Positions 5,906-13,798 of a stretch of DNA of 19,970 bases are shown here, piece by piece (positions within the stretch are counted from its first letter, which is position 1; the number at the start of each line of letters is the position of its first letter). Source of the stretch: Candidatus Hydrogenedentota bacterium (GTDB lineage: Bacteria; Hydrogenedentota; Hydrogenedentia; Hydrogenedentiales; CAITNO01). Under the pieces are notes generated by a model that ran no database searches, had not been told where the DNA came from, and worked only from the letters and a program-made list of their open reading frames with translations. Made by a program: the position numbers and the translations under genes. The stretch lies in the NCBI GenBank assembly GCA_903922535.1, contig CAIXUF010001251.1:1-19970 (forward strand), given 5' to 3'.

Positions 5906-8155
5906 CTATTCACCCAGCGTTTTGCGCAGCACCTCGACAAGATTGCCCAGCACATAGGGTTTCTGGATGAATCCGACGGGCGCCTGTCCAATGAAACGTT
6001 CTCTGATGCCCAGTTCCGTGTAGCCGCTGGAAAGAACGACGGGAATGTCGGCGCGCAGTTCCCGCATCCTGCTGCAGCACTCCTCGCCGCCCATGCCGGG
6101 CATCGTCACATCCAGTATGACGCAGACGATTTCACCGGCATGCTGCCGAAACAGGTCAAGCGCCTCGTTTCCGTCGCGGGCAAGCAGCACCTCAAATCCG
6201 GTGCGGGCAAGCATGCGCTTGCCGACGGAACGCACCGAGTCCTCATCGTCCGCAAGCAGCACGGTGCCGGAGCCCTTCCAGACAGCCTGCTCCTCCTCTT
6301 CCCCCCCGGAGAGTCCATTGCCGGGATGGGGCTCCAAGGCGGGAAACAGCACGAGAAACGTGGTGCCCTTGTCCGGCTCGCTGTACACCTTGATTGCGCC
6401 GTTGTGCCCCCGCACTATTCCCAGCACGGCGGGCATGCCCAGCCCGCGCCCGGTAAACTTGGTTGTGAAAAAGGGCTCAAAAATGCGCTCGCGGGTCGCG
6501 TCATCCATGCCGCATCCGGTGTCGGTCACCTCCAAATACACGTAGGTTCCGGGAGTGAGCTTGTCGCTGAGATAGCTGGCCTTGAAATACCGCTCATCGC
6601 AGTCGCGCAGGCCGGTCGCCAGGGTCACCACACCGTAGTTTTCGCCAATGGCCTCCGAGGCGTTCACCGCAAGATTCATCATCAACTGCCGCATCTGGCC
6701 CGTGTCCGCCTCAATGGGGGGCAGGTCCCGCGCCAGTTGCGTGCGCAGCGCCACCCGCTTGGATATGGACACCTCGAGCATGGGCAGCATGTTTTGGATG
6801 ACCTCGTTGAGGGACAGCCGTTCGGGCATGAACTTGCCCCGGCCCGAATAGGCAAGCATCTGCTTGCACAGGTCGGCCGCGCGCCGTGCCGCGGACTCGA
6901 TGTCCGTCAGATGGTCACGGACGGGACTGGTGCGCGGCAGGGACATGCGGGCCAGATCCGCATTGCCTATGATGGCCAGAAGGAGGTTGTTGAAGTCGTG
7001 GGCCACGCCGCCCGCGAGCACGCCGAGGCTCTCCAGCTTCTGCGTTTCGCGGATGCGGTTGTCCAGTTCCCTGCGCTCCTCCTCGGCCTGGTGTTTTGCG
7101 GTGACATCCTGGATGAACCCCTCCAGCAGCGGGGCTTCGCCAAATGGAAACGCGCAACCAACCTCCTGGACCCAGCGCCACTCGCCGGACCGGTGAAGAA
7201 TGCGGTAGGACAGATGGAACGCCTTGCCCACGCTGAGCGCGTGCCCGATCGTTTCCGCCACCTTCTGCCGGTCCTCGGAATGTATAAATTGCCCGTATGC
7301 CACCCGCTTCTCTGTGAAATCCAACGCGGCATACCCGGTCAGCCGTTCCACCTCATCGTTCAGGTAAACCATCGTGTAGTCCGCATCATTGTGGCAAAGA
7401 TAGATGGTCCCCGGAATGTTCTTCGCCAGCAGGCGAAACCGCTCCTCGCTTCCTCGCAGGGCTTCCTGCGTGCGGCGACGTTCCGTGATGTCCAAAAAGG
7501 CGCCCACGGCGCCCGAGATCCGGCCTTCCGCGTCATGCAGCGGCGAGGCGTTTCCGAACAGGGTTCGGGTTTGCCCGTCCTTCATGGCCACTTCCGCCTC
7601 GAAATCCGTAATGGCAATCCCCTCACTGGCCGCGCGGTGCATGGGCTGGGCAAAGGTGGGCAGTTCAACCCCGTCCTTGTAAACGCGCATCTCTTCGGAC
7701 GTGCCCGCCTGTGCCAGGAAATCCTGCGCCGCGCGGTTGGCCCGGAAAGAGGGCCGTCCTATGTCCCCCGCCACCCAAACAATGGCGGGCACCGTCTGCA
7801 TCACCGCTTCAAGTTCTGCGGCACGGGCCTTTTCCCGCGTCAAGGACTCATCCAACGCCCGGTTGGCCGAGTCGACGCTCCGAAAATGATTGCGCATCCC
7901 CCAAAAACCGGCGGCCATGGCCATCGAAATGAACAGCCCCAAGTATTCGGAAACCGCGCTGACATGTTCGGCCCCCTCACTTAGAACCGTATAGAGCACC
8001 ACAACGCGGCGCACACACATCAGACCGCCGGAAATCGCCATAAGCCCCCACGCAACGCGGCGATTGGTCTGCAAAAGATAACGCAAAGCCATCGCAGCCG
8101 CGCAAACCTGGGCCAACAACGACAGAACGACAACTCCACAGAAGAACACGAACAT
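5906..8155 (-). CDS. Membrane-bound PAS-PAS hybrid sensor histidine kinase
   Basis: A 749-residue hybrid kinase. Three hydrophobic segments (about 1-25, 35-57 and 68-87) anchor it in the inner membrane, and a short coiled stretch (95-120) follows. A PAS domain spans about 115-226, ending in the PAC motif AFLDITERRR. A second PAS, of the PAS_3 type, spans about 236-357. The HisKA helix has phospho-acceptor H386 in GGVAHDFNNLL. The ATPase domain shows the N box around N494, DTGCGM (545-550), EPFFTTK (560-566) and GRGLGMP (569-575). The receiver domain (about 630-749) has DDED 636-639, acceptor D682 in ILDVTMPGMGG and K732. AGGGAG lies 8 bases before the ATG at 8155 but only 2 before the ATG at 8161, so 8155 is preferred; 8176 is less likely. 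There is no output domain and no adjacent response regulator, so its partner lies elsewhere. Confidence 0.92.
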   Translation of the reverse strand: MFVFFCGVVVLSLLAQVCAAAMALRYLLQTNRRVAWGLMAISGGLMCVRRVVVLYTVLSEGAEHVSAVSEYLGLFISMAMAAGFWGMRNHFRSVDSANRALDESLTREKARAAELEAVMQTVPAIVWVAGDIGRPSFRANRAAQDFLAQAGTSEEMRVYKDGVELPTFAQPMHRAASEGIAITDFEAEVAMKDGQTRTLFGNASPLHDAEGRISGAVGAFLDITERRRTQEALRGSEERFRLLAKNIPGTIYLCHNDADYTMVYLNDEVERLTGYAALDFTEKRVAYGQFIHSEDRQKVAETIGHALSVGKAFHLSYRILHRSGEWRWVQEVGCAFPFGEAPLLEGFIQDVTAKHQAEEERRELDNRIRETQKLESLGVLAGGVAHDFNNLLLAIIGNADLARMSLPRTSPVRDHLTDIESAARRAADLCKQMLAYSGRGKFMPERLSLNEVIQNMLPMLEVSISKRVALRTQLARDLPPIEADTGQMRQLMMNLAVNASEAIGENYGVVTLATGLRDCDERYFKASYLSDKLTPGTYVYLEVTDTGCGMDDATRERIFEPFFTTKFTGRGLGMPAVLGIVRGHNGAIKVYSEPDKGTTFLVLFPALEPHPGNGLSGGEEEEQAVWKGSGTVLLADDEDSVRSVGKRMLARTGFEVLLARDGNEALDLFRQHAGEIVCVILDVTMPGMGGEECCSRMRELRADIPVVLSSGYTELGIRERFIGQAPVGFIQKPYVLGNLVEVLRKTLGE

Positions 8156-8176
8156 ATTCATGTCTCCCTGATGCAT

Positions 8177-8357
8177 CCGCTATTCTGAGCAGCGTGTTTC
8201 ATCCCATACTCCAAAGGCTTGCCCGCAAAAAGCCATCCCTTATACACCGTTCCCACGGACAAAACGAATGACCGAACAGATTATACCGGAAATACTGTAA
8301 AAAGTGGTAATGGTTGGCGAAATTTGTCGCAGAGGAAGACAACCCGTCCACAGAAAG
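8177..8357. promoter_or_regulatory. Kinase upstream region with consensus -10
   Basis: 181 bp between the kinase and the stop of the membrane protein upstream of it. On the minus strand a perfect TATAAT (8285-8280) precedes the kinase by about 125 bases, but without a matching -35. TATAAG nearer the gene (about 8236-8241) is a second possible -10. A weak TTGTC/GACAA inverted repeat around 8326-8344 lies after the upstream gene; it lacks a T tract, so I do not call it a terminator. Confidence 0.3.
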
Positions 8358-10892
8358 TTAGTGGGCAGGGGACGGGGACATTTCGGCGGGCGGGTCTGTA
8401 TACTCCCGCACACAGGGATTCTCCGGCAAACGCCCCGCCAGGGCACGCCATGCCACGGTCTTTTCTTCCGGACTGCGGGATCGGGAGAGGGATTCATCCA
8501 CAAGCCTGCAAACGAGCCCCTCTCCCGGGTGGCTTTTTAGCAGGGCCGCCAGCAGGTCAAGCGCTTCGGCGGGCCGTTCCAGATGATCCAGCGCCTCGGC
8601 GCGTCCCACGCCGGCCATGCGGCTGGCAGGTCTGCGCTGTGCCAACGCCTCCCATCCGGCAAGGGCATCGGACCACTTGCCCTCCACCGCGCATCCCCTG
8701 GCCTGCGCCTGCATCTGCAGGACCTCCCACTTGTTGCCGTCACTGGCGAATTGTGGCGAAACACTGCCGTACCATGGCCAGAGCACGTGCTGGTGGCAAA
8801 GCAGCCTTTCCGAATCAGCAGGTATTGCCATGTTGACGGGCAGGTCCAGCGTCTCCGGATGGCGGATGCGATTGAAGCCCTTGAAACGCCCGGCCTGTTC
8901 CTTCGGCACGGAAAGTCCTGCAAAGCGCATCCAGCCGCCGCACTGGGTCGGCTCAAACACGGGGAAACAGTATTGCACCCCGCAGGGCGCGCCCGGACCA
9001 AGGGCAATGGTTGCCGGATGTGAAAAATCTTCGGACTGGGCCTCATACGCAATTTCCACGTCCAGCGTCTCAGGAGCGGCGGCGAACACGGCCGTATACA
9101 CCGTCGTTTGGAAATCGACAAGCAGCCCCTCATTCTGGCACCCGGCGCACCGATCTGAAACATCGGGGCTCAACAGGATCCGGTCATCCCACCGGCTTTC
9201 GCGCCATCCCACCGGTTCCTTGTCCGCCCGCGTTATTTTGTCCACGATGCGGTCCACTTGGGCATTCTGCACCGGCACCGCCATCTGCCAGGGAAGGTAA
9301 AGCAGGATGAAGGCACAAGTCGCCCACACTGCGGCGCGCGCGACCATTCTGCCCAAGGTCCGCAGCCCTGCCCTGCCGCCCCCCAGGGACAGGCGACCAA
9401 ACAATCCCCTGAAAGTGATGCGCAGCGTCCAGTCGGCCAAGAAGGCCCCGAAAAAAAGCGGCGCAAACGCAAGATGAAACACATGCCTGGCGGAGAACTG
9501 ACCGGAGGTGTAGCCTCCGAAGAACAGTACAAAGAGCAATGTCAGTGTGGCGAGCCTTTCATTCACCGCACTCATGAGAACCAGCGCAACCAGCGCAAAC
9601 CAGGCACCATAGGCAACTGGCCCGGAAACAGCATCGGAGGACCATCTCAGGAGTTTCGCCAGGAAGCACTGGTTCCCCGTTGGCGGTGTCTTGTTTGCCT
9701 CCGTCCCCTGAATTCCCCCCAAGATGGAAAGGGTTGCGGCATAGCAGCGCGAGATCATGTCCGCCGGAAAGCGCGACGCCACCGCCGCGACATACCTCTT
9801 CTTCAGCACGGCGTCATAGTCGGTCTCGGTACAGTGCCGCCGATACTCCTCCGGAGTCACCGTCAGGCCGCGCCGTCCCGCATCATGGGCGGCCATGCTG
9901 CAATACAGGTCGTTCAGCAGGTAGAGCTTCTCGTAGGAGGCCGGCTGCAGTGACATTTCCCGGTCCGCGTTGGTCGAGAATCCCATGATGGTGTCATGCT
10001 CGGCAAGCGTCCCTCGCTCGTGGAACGCCTTCAGTATGGGCCAACCGGCGGCGCAAAACGCTGCGGACAGAAGCGCCACCGCCGCCAGTCGCGCCGCATG
10101 CCGCTTGAGGCGGTTCCCTGCCTCCACCGGGGCCAGCAGAAACACCAGCACGGCAAAGGGAACGATCACCATCGCATCGCGGCGGAAACCAAGGCCGACC
10201 CCCAGCAGGATTCCGGCGGCCATGCCGAAGAGCATCACCCAGCGCCCCCGCCTCGGCCTGCGGATAACCCAGCCAAGCAGGAGTATGGCACCCAGAATGA
10301 AGGGTGCCTTGCTGAAATCGCGCAGCGGGGCCAGCGCAACAAGCACCGTGTTCGCCGAGGCAAAACCAATCGCAACAACCAGCGAGGCAATCCGCCCCAT
10401 GGCAAGTCGGGAGATGCCGTACACCTCCCAAAGGCAAACTGCAAAGAGAAGAATGATCAGAATCTTCATCGATTCCCAGGACACGCCAAAGAGTTTCCAC
10501 ACCCACCCCACGGCCGTGATGAGATAGCGGTGGTATCCCTGATACTGATGAAGTGGCTGTTCCTTGCAGCGCTGGTCCAACAGAGCGGTGTCAAAGGCTG
10601 GCGCCTGAAAATCGAGAAAACGGCGCAGTTCGGGCACGCTCTCGGGAACGATGTTGGTGAATCCGCGGCCGGCCGCCATGCTGATGGCCGGAATGTACAA
10701 TTCTGTCGTCAGCGATCCACCCGGGCCATTCCACGAGGAAAGCGCTTCGCGCCCCTGCACCACCGCCAGGACCGCCAAAACGGCCAACACCGCCAATTCC
10801 AGAAGGATGCGGCCCAACGGACGAAGTCGGCAGCCGCCTTCGTCCGTCGTCTTTCGTTGAGATTTGTCCGGTGTCTCACCCACAACGCCCAT
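8358..10892 (-). CDS. GT-C type multi-pass membrane glycosyltransferase-like protein, copy B
   Basis: An 844-residue membrane protein with the layout of dolichyl/undecaprenyl-phosphate-sugar glycosyltransferases (ArnT/PMT-like, GT-C fold). One hydrophobic helix lies at about 27-46. A periplasmic loop holds TELYIPAISMAAGRGF (63-78), where an acidic residue plus AxGRGF resembles the catalytic loop of these enzymes. Many membrane segments follow to about residue 540. Conserved basic motifs RDFSKAPF (191-198) and GFRRDAM (235-241) fit this class. After the last helix comes an exported domain with CAGC (about 580) and a cluster of three further cysteines in APCGVQYCFP and TQCGGWMRF. A TPR-like helical tail follows (about 715-835). 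By eye it is two-thirds or more identical to the gene at 10969-13521. ATG 10892 is chosen although no ribosome site is visible. Donor and acceptor are unknown. Confidence 0.75.
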   Translation of the reverse strand: MGVVGETPDKSQRKTTDEGGCRLRPLGRILLELAVLAVLAVLAVVQGREALSSWNGPGGSLTTELYIPAISMAAGRGFTNIVPESVPELRRFLDFQAPAFDTALLDQRCKEQPLHQYQGYHRYLITAVGWVWKLFGVSWESMKILIILLFAVCLWEVYGISRLAMGRIASLVVAIGFASANTVLVALAPLRDFSKAPFILGAILLLGWVIRRPRRGRWVMLFGMAAGILLGVGLGFRRDAMVIVPFAVLVFLLAPVEAGNRLKRHAARLAAVALLSAAFCAAGWPILKAFHERGTLAEHDTIMGFSTNADREMSLQPASYEKLYLLNDLYCSMAAHDAGRRGLTVTPEEYRRHCTETDYDAVLKKRYVAAVASRFPADMISRCYAATLSILGGIQGTEANKTPPTGNQCFLAKLLRWSSDAVSGPVAYGAWFALVALVLMSAVNERLATLTLLFVLFFGGYTSGQFSARHVFHLAFAPLFFGAFLADWTLRITFRGLFGRLSLGGGRAGLRTLGRMVARAAVWATCAFILLYLPWQMAVPVQNAQVDRIVDKITRADKEPVGWRESRWDDRILLSPDVSDRCAGCQNEGLLVDFQTTVYTAVFAAAPETLDVEIAYEAQSEDFSHPATIALGPGAPCGVQYCFPVFEPTQCGGWMRFAGLSVPKEQAGRFKGFNRIRHPETLDLPVNMAIPADSERLLCHQHVLWPWYGSVSPQFASDGNKWEVLQMQAQARGCAVEGKWSDALAGWEALAQRRPASRMAGVGRAEALDHLERPAEALDLLAALLKSHPGEGLVCRLVDESLSRSRSPEEKTVAWRALAGRLPENPCVREYTDPPAEMSPSPAH
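8361..8380. repeat. GGGGAC direct repeat forming the protein's C-terminal tail
   Basis: GGGGACGGGGAC at 8368-8379 lies within GTGGGCAGGGGACGGGGACA. Read on the minus strand it encodes the last residues MSPSPAH and the stop of copy B. The paralogue ends differently (APVSPAL). G-rich motifs of this form recur between genes in several environmental bacteria, from memory. Confidence 0.45.
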
Positions 10893-10919
10893 TATGCCGA
10901 GGCGCCCGGAAACGTGCAA
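10891..10919 (-). promoter_or_regulatory. Promoter-like TTGCAC-17-CATAAT before copy B
   Basis: On the minus strand TTGCAC (10919-10914), 17 bp, then CATAAT (10896-10891), overlapping the first ATG. The same two hexamers with identical spacing precede copy A. Transcription would begin near 10884, just before an in-frame GTG (codon 4, at 10883), which would make the message leaderless if that GTG is the true start. No ribosome site precedes either codon. Confidence 0.45.
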
Positions 10920-10968
10920 CTAAAGACAAAGGGGCGTGCGGCGGCGGGTAAAAAACATCCGGGCACAC
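10920..10968. other. Gap between tandem paralogues
   Basis: 49 bp between the stop of copy A and the promoter-like hexamers of copy B. On the minus strand a T6 run (10955-10950) follows a weak CACT/AGTG stem around the copy A stop. This could terminate poorly, so read-through from A into B is possible. Confidence 0.35.
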
Positions 10969-13521
10969 TTAGAGTGCGGGGGAAACGGGCGCGGCAGGCA
11001 CCCCGTCGGCAAAACGCCGCACGCAGGCATTTTCCGGCAGACGGTCCGCCAGCACACGCCAGGCCGCAGTCTTTTCTTCCGAGCTGCGGGACCGGGAAAG
11101 GGTCTCATCCACCAGCCGGCAAACAAGCCCTTCTTCTGGATGCTCTTTGATGAGGGCAGTCAACAGATCCAGCGCCTCCGCGGGCCGTTCAAGATGGTCC
11201 AGCGCCTCTGCGCGGCCCACGCCGGCCGCGCGGCTGGCGGGCCTGCGCTGTGCCAATGACTCCCAGAGGGCAAGGGCTTCGGACCATTTGGCTTCCGCCA
11301 TGCATCCTTTCGCCTTGGCCTGCACCTGGTACATTTCCTCCTTGTTGCCGTCGCCCGACAACTTCAGTGGGGTGTTACCGTGCCACGGCCAGACCGCATG
11401 CTGGCGGTAGAGCAGCCTGTCCGGATCGGCGGGCACCGCCAGATTAATCGGAAGTTCCAGCGCCTCGGGGTGGCTGACGCGGAAAAAGCCCTTGAAACGG
11501 GCGGCCTGTTCCTTTGGAACCGCCAGTCCGGAGAAGCGCATCCAACTGTTGCACATGGTGGAGTCATATACGGGGAAACAGTACAGGACTTCACAGGGCG
11601 CACCGGGACCAAGGACAATGTGCGCGGGCGTGGAGAAAAAGTCCGCCTCGTAGCATATTTCCACGTCCGGCGTGTCCGGGCCGGCCGCAAACGCGGCCAC
11701 GTATGCCCTCGGTTGAAAATCGACAAGCGAGCCCGCATTCTGACATCCGACACAGCCGTCGGAAACATCGGGAATCAGCAGCACCCGGTCGTCCCAACGG
11801 CTCTCGCGGTGACCGACAGGTTCCTTTTCGACCTGCCTGACCTGGTCCGCGATGCGGTCAACCTGAACGCGCTGCACCAGGGCCGCCGCCTGAAGGGGAA
11901 TCCAAAGCAGCGCCAGTATGCACGCGGACCACGCGGCGGCGCGCGCCACCATCCTTCCAAAGAGGCGCAAACCGGCCTTGATTTCCGACGCCGCAACGTT
12001 GCGGCGGCACGCCATCCGAAGGCATTTGCGCGCCGTCCCAAAGGATATGCGCGCAGCCCGATCCACCAGGAACGCACCGAAGAAGAACGGCGCGAACTCA
12101 AGATGAAATGTGTGTCGGAAGGAAAACTGGCCCGAGGTATACCCCCCAAAGAACAGCACGAAGGCGAGCAGCGCCGTGGCCAGACGCCAGTTCACCGCAC
12201 TCACGCAAATCAGCGCAATCAGCGCGAACCATGCGCCGTGGGGAACGGCCTGATACAGGGCGGCCACGGAGGCATTGAACAGTCTGACCGGGAACGGGCG
12301 GCCTTCGGAGGAGGGAGCCGCGCCGAATCCACCGCCCCAGATTCCGCCCAGAATGCGAAGCGTCGCGCCGTAACCCCGCGAAATCATGTCCGCCGGAAAG
12401 TGCAGCGCCATCGCCATGACATACTGTTTCTTCTTCACATAGTCTTGGCCGTTTTCCGACTGGTGTTGCCGATAGAGTTCCGGGTCCACAATCAGCCTTC
12501 GCAGCCACGCGTCATGGGCAACAATGGTGCAATAGTCGTCGTTCAGCAGGCAGAGCTTTTCGTAGGAGGCCAGTTGCAGCGACATTTCCCGGTCGGCGTT
12601 GGTTGAAAAGCCCATGACCGTGTCGTGCGGGGCAAGCGACCCGTAGTCGTGAAAGGCCTTCAGTATGGGCCAGCCACTGGCGCAAAACGCGCAGGAAAGA
12701 ACCGCGACGGCCGCCAGGCGGGCGGCATGCCCTCTGATCCGGGTACCCGCGGCCATCGGAGCCAGCAGCATGACCAGGACCGCGAAGGGCACCACGACCA
12801 TGGCATCGCGCCGAAAACCCAGCCCGAACCCGAGCAGGGTGCCGGTGAGCCCACCGAAGAGCAGCACCCACCTCCCCCGCCTCGGCTTGCGGACGATCCA
12901 GCCCAGCAGGAGTATGGCGCCCAAAATGAAGGGGGCTTTGCTGAAATCACGCGGCAGCGCCAGCGTGGTCATCACCGCGCTCGTGTGGGCGAAACCGAGC
13001 GCCACGATCAACGAGGCGGCAGTGCCCATGGCAAGACGGGAAATACCGTACACCTCCCAAAGACAGACCGCAAAGAGGATGACAATAAGTATCTTCATCG
13101 ATTCCCAGGACACCCCAAAAAGCGTCCACACCCACCCCAGAGCCGTGATGAGATAGCGGTGGTATTCCTGGTACGGGTGCAGCGGCTGCTCTTTGCCCTG
13201 TGTCTTCAACAGTTCCGGATCGATCGAGGGCTGCTGGAAATCGATGAATTGCCTGAACCCGGGCACGCTGTCGGGGACAATGTCAATGAATCCCCTGCCT
13301 GCGGCCATGCTTGCGGCGGGGATGTACAACTCGTTGCTGATGGAACCTGCCGGACCGCGCCAAGCGGAGAGGGCCTCGCGACCGTGGAACACCGCCACTG
13401 CGGCCAGAAGGGCCAGAACGGCGATCTCCACCATCCACCGTCCGCAGATCAAGACGCGCCTTCGCCTGGAAGGCGCTTGAGGCTGGCCGGTATTTTGATC
13501 AGGTGTACCCACGCCGACCAT
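10969..13521 (-). CDS. GT-C type multi-pass membrane glycosyltransferase-like protein, copy A
   Basis: An 850-residue paralogue of the gene at 8358-10892, in the same order of parts. A single hydrophobic helix near residues 30-50 is followed by the periplasmic loop NELYIPAASMAAGRGF. A long multi-helix region with RDFSKAPFILGAILLLGW and GFRRDAMVVVPF comes next, then an exported domain with CVGC, then a TPR-like tail (ALALWESLAQRRP, ERPAEALDLL). Blocks such as SWESMKILI and WEVYGISRLAMG are identical in both copies, pointing to tandem duplication. Copy A has an extra basic insert before the last helix (around EIKAGLRLFGRM) and a GGGFGAAPSSEG loop in place of the GTEANKTPP loop of copy B. ATG 13521 is preferred over GTG 13563, which lies upstream of the promoter-like hexamers. 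It probably acts on a lipid-linked sugar at the membrane; the substrate is unknown. Confidence 0.75.
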   Translation of the reverse strand: MVGVGTPDQNTGQPQAPSRRRRVLICGRWMVEIAVLALLAAVAVFHGREALSAWRGPAGSISNELYIPAASMAAGRGFIDIVPDSVPGFRQFIDFQQPSIDPELLKTQGKEQPLHPYQEYHRYLITALGWVWTLFGVSWESMKILIVILFAVCLWEVYGISRLAMGTAASLIVALGFAHTSAVMTTLALPRDFSKAPFILGAILLLGWIVRKPRRGRWVLLFGGLTGTLLGFGLGFRRDAMVVVPFAVLVMLLAPMAAGTRIRGHAARLAAVAVLSCAFCASGWPILKAFHDYGSLAPHDTVMGFSTNADREMSLQLASYEKLCLLNDDYCTIVAHDAWLRRLIVDPELYRQHQSENGQDYVKKKQYVMAMALHFPADMISRGYGATLRILGGIWGGGFGAAPSSEGRPFPVRLFNASVAALYQAVPHGAWFALIALICVSAVNWRLATALLAFVLFFGGYTSGQFSFRHTFHLEFAPFFFGAFLVDRAARISFGTARKCLRMACRRNVAASEIKAGLRLFGRMVARAAAWSACILALLWIPLQAAALVQRVQVDRIADQVRQVEKEPVGHRESRWDDRVLLIPDVSDGCVGCQNAGSLVDFQPRAYVAAFAAGPDTPDVEICYEADFFSTPAHIVLGPGAPCEVLYCFPVYDSTMCNSWMRFSGLAVPKEQAARFKGFFRVSHPEALELPINLAVPADPDRLLYRQHAVWPWHGNTPLKLSGDGNKEEMYQVQAKAKGCMAEAKWSEALALWESLAQRRPASRAAGVGRAEALDHLERPAEALDLLTALIKEHPEEGLVCRLVDETLSRSRSSEEKTAAWRVLADRLPENACVRRFADGVPAAPVSPAL

Positions 13522-13548
13522 TATGCCGGGCCGTGACGAAGGGTGCAA
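13520..13548 (-). promoter_or_regulatory. Promoter-like TTGCAC-17-CATAAT before copy A
   Basis: On the minus strand TTGCAC (13548-13543), exactly 17 bp, then CATAAT (13525-13520). The spacer differs from that of copy B at about half its positions while both hexamers are identical, which suggests selection on the hexamers. Transcription would start near 13513, next to the in-frame GTG at 13512. The -35 directly follows a T7 run. Confidence 0.45.
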
Positions 13549-13604
13549 AAAAAGGGGGAGCACGGACGGTGCGGAGGACAGGAGGGTAGGTTGTCCGTGC
13601 TCCC
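13547..13604 (-). terminator. Strong terminator-like hairpin (12-bp stem plus T7)
   Basis: The perfect 12-bp inverted repeat GGGAGCACGGAC (13556-13567) / GTCCGTGCTCCC (13593-13604) has a 25-base loop. On the minus strand it is followed by CC and seven T (13553-13547). By shape it is an intrinsic terminator reading minus, yet no minus-strand gene lies upstream; the neighbour at 13799 is plus. It abuts the -35 of copy A. Confidence 0.5.
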
Positions 13605-13798
13605 AAACAGGTCAGGTAGTCAAGTCAACTGTGTGCGTTCACCAACTAAAACGTCGCACCCGGACCCCCGGTTGACAACGGTGCGAGACTCGGGAAGACG
13701 CAGTCCTTGCGCGGCATTACTGTCCGTCTGCATGCCAATTCATGATAAAATCGCCAAGTAAGCTTGCGTCTCTGATTTACAAAGGAGGAGAAACACCC
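13605..13798. other. Leader of the dehydrogenase gene
   Basis: About 194 bp without a gene. It holds an inverted repeat TCGCACC (13654-13660) / GGTGCGA (13680-13686) enclosing TTGACA (13672-13677), an A-rich possible -10 (TAAAAT, 13746-13751), and a strong ribosome site AAGGAGG (13782-13788), 10 bases before the dehydrogenase ATG. TTGACA and TAAAAT are too far apart to pair. Confidence 0.4.

Noticed and set aside
6140..7984. 614-codon plus-strand open frame opposite the histidine kinase
   Set aside because: It is antisense to a protein with complete kinase and receiver motifs. The translation is rich in H, R, G and Q, with no domain, and is a by-product of high GC.
9996..13536. Long plus-strand open frames (9996-11150, 11380-12606, 12625-13536) opposite the two membrane proteins
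   Set aside because: Low-complexity K/R/Q/H-rich translations with the same shadow in both paralogues. They have no ribosome sites or recognisable families.
13672..13751. TTGACA (13672) plus TAAAAT (13746) as a promoter of the dehydrogenase gene
   Set aside because: The elements are 68 bases apart, and neither has a partner at normal spacing.
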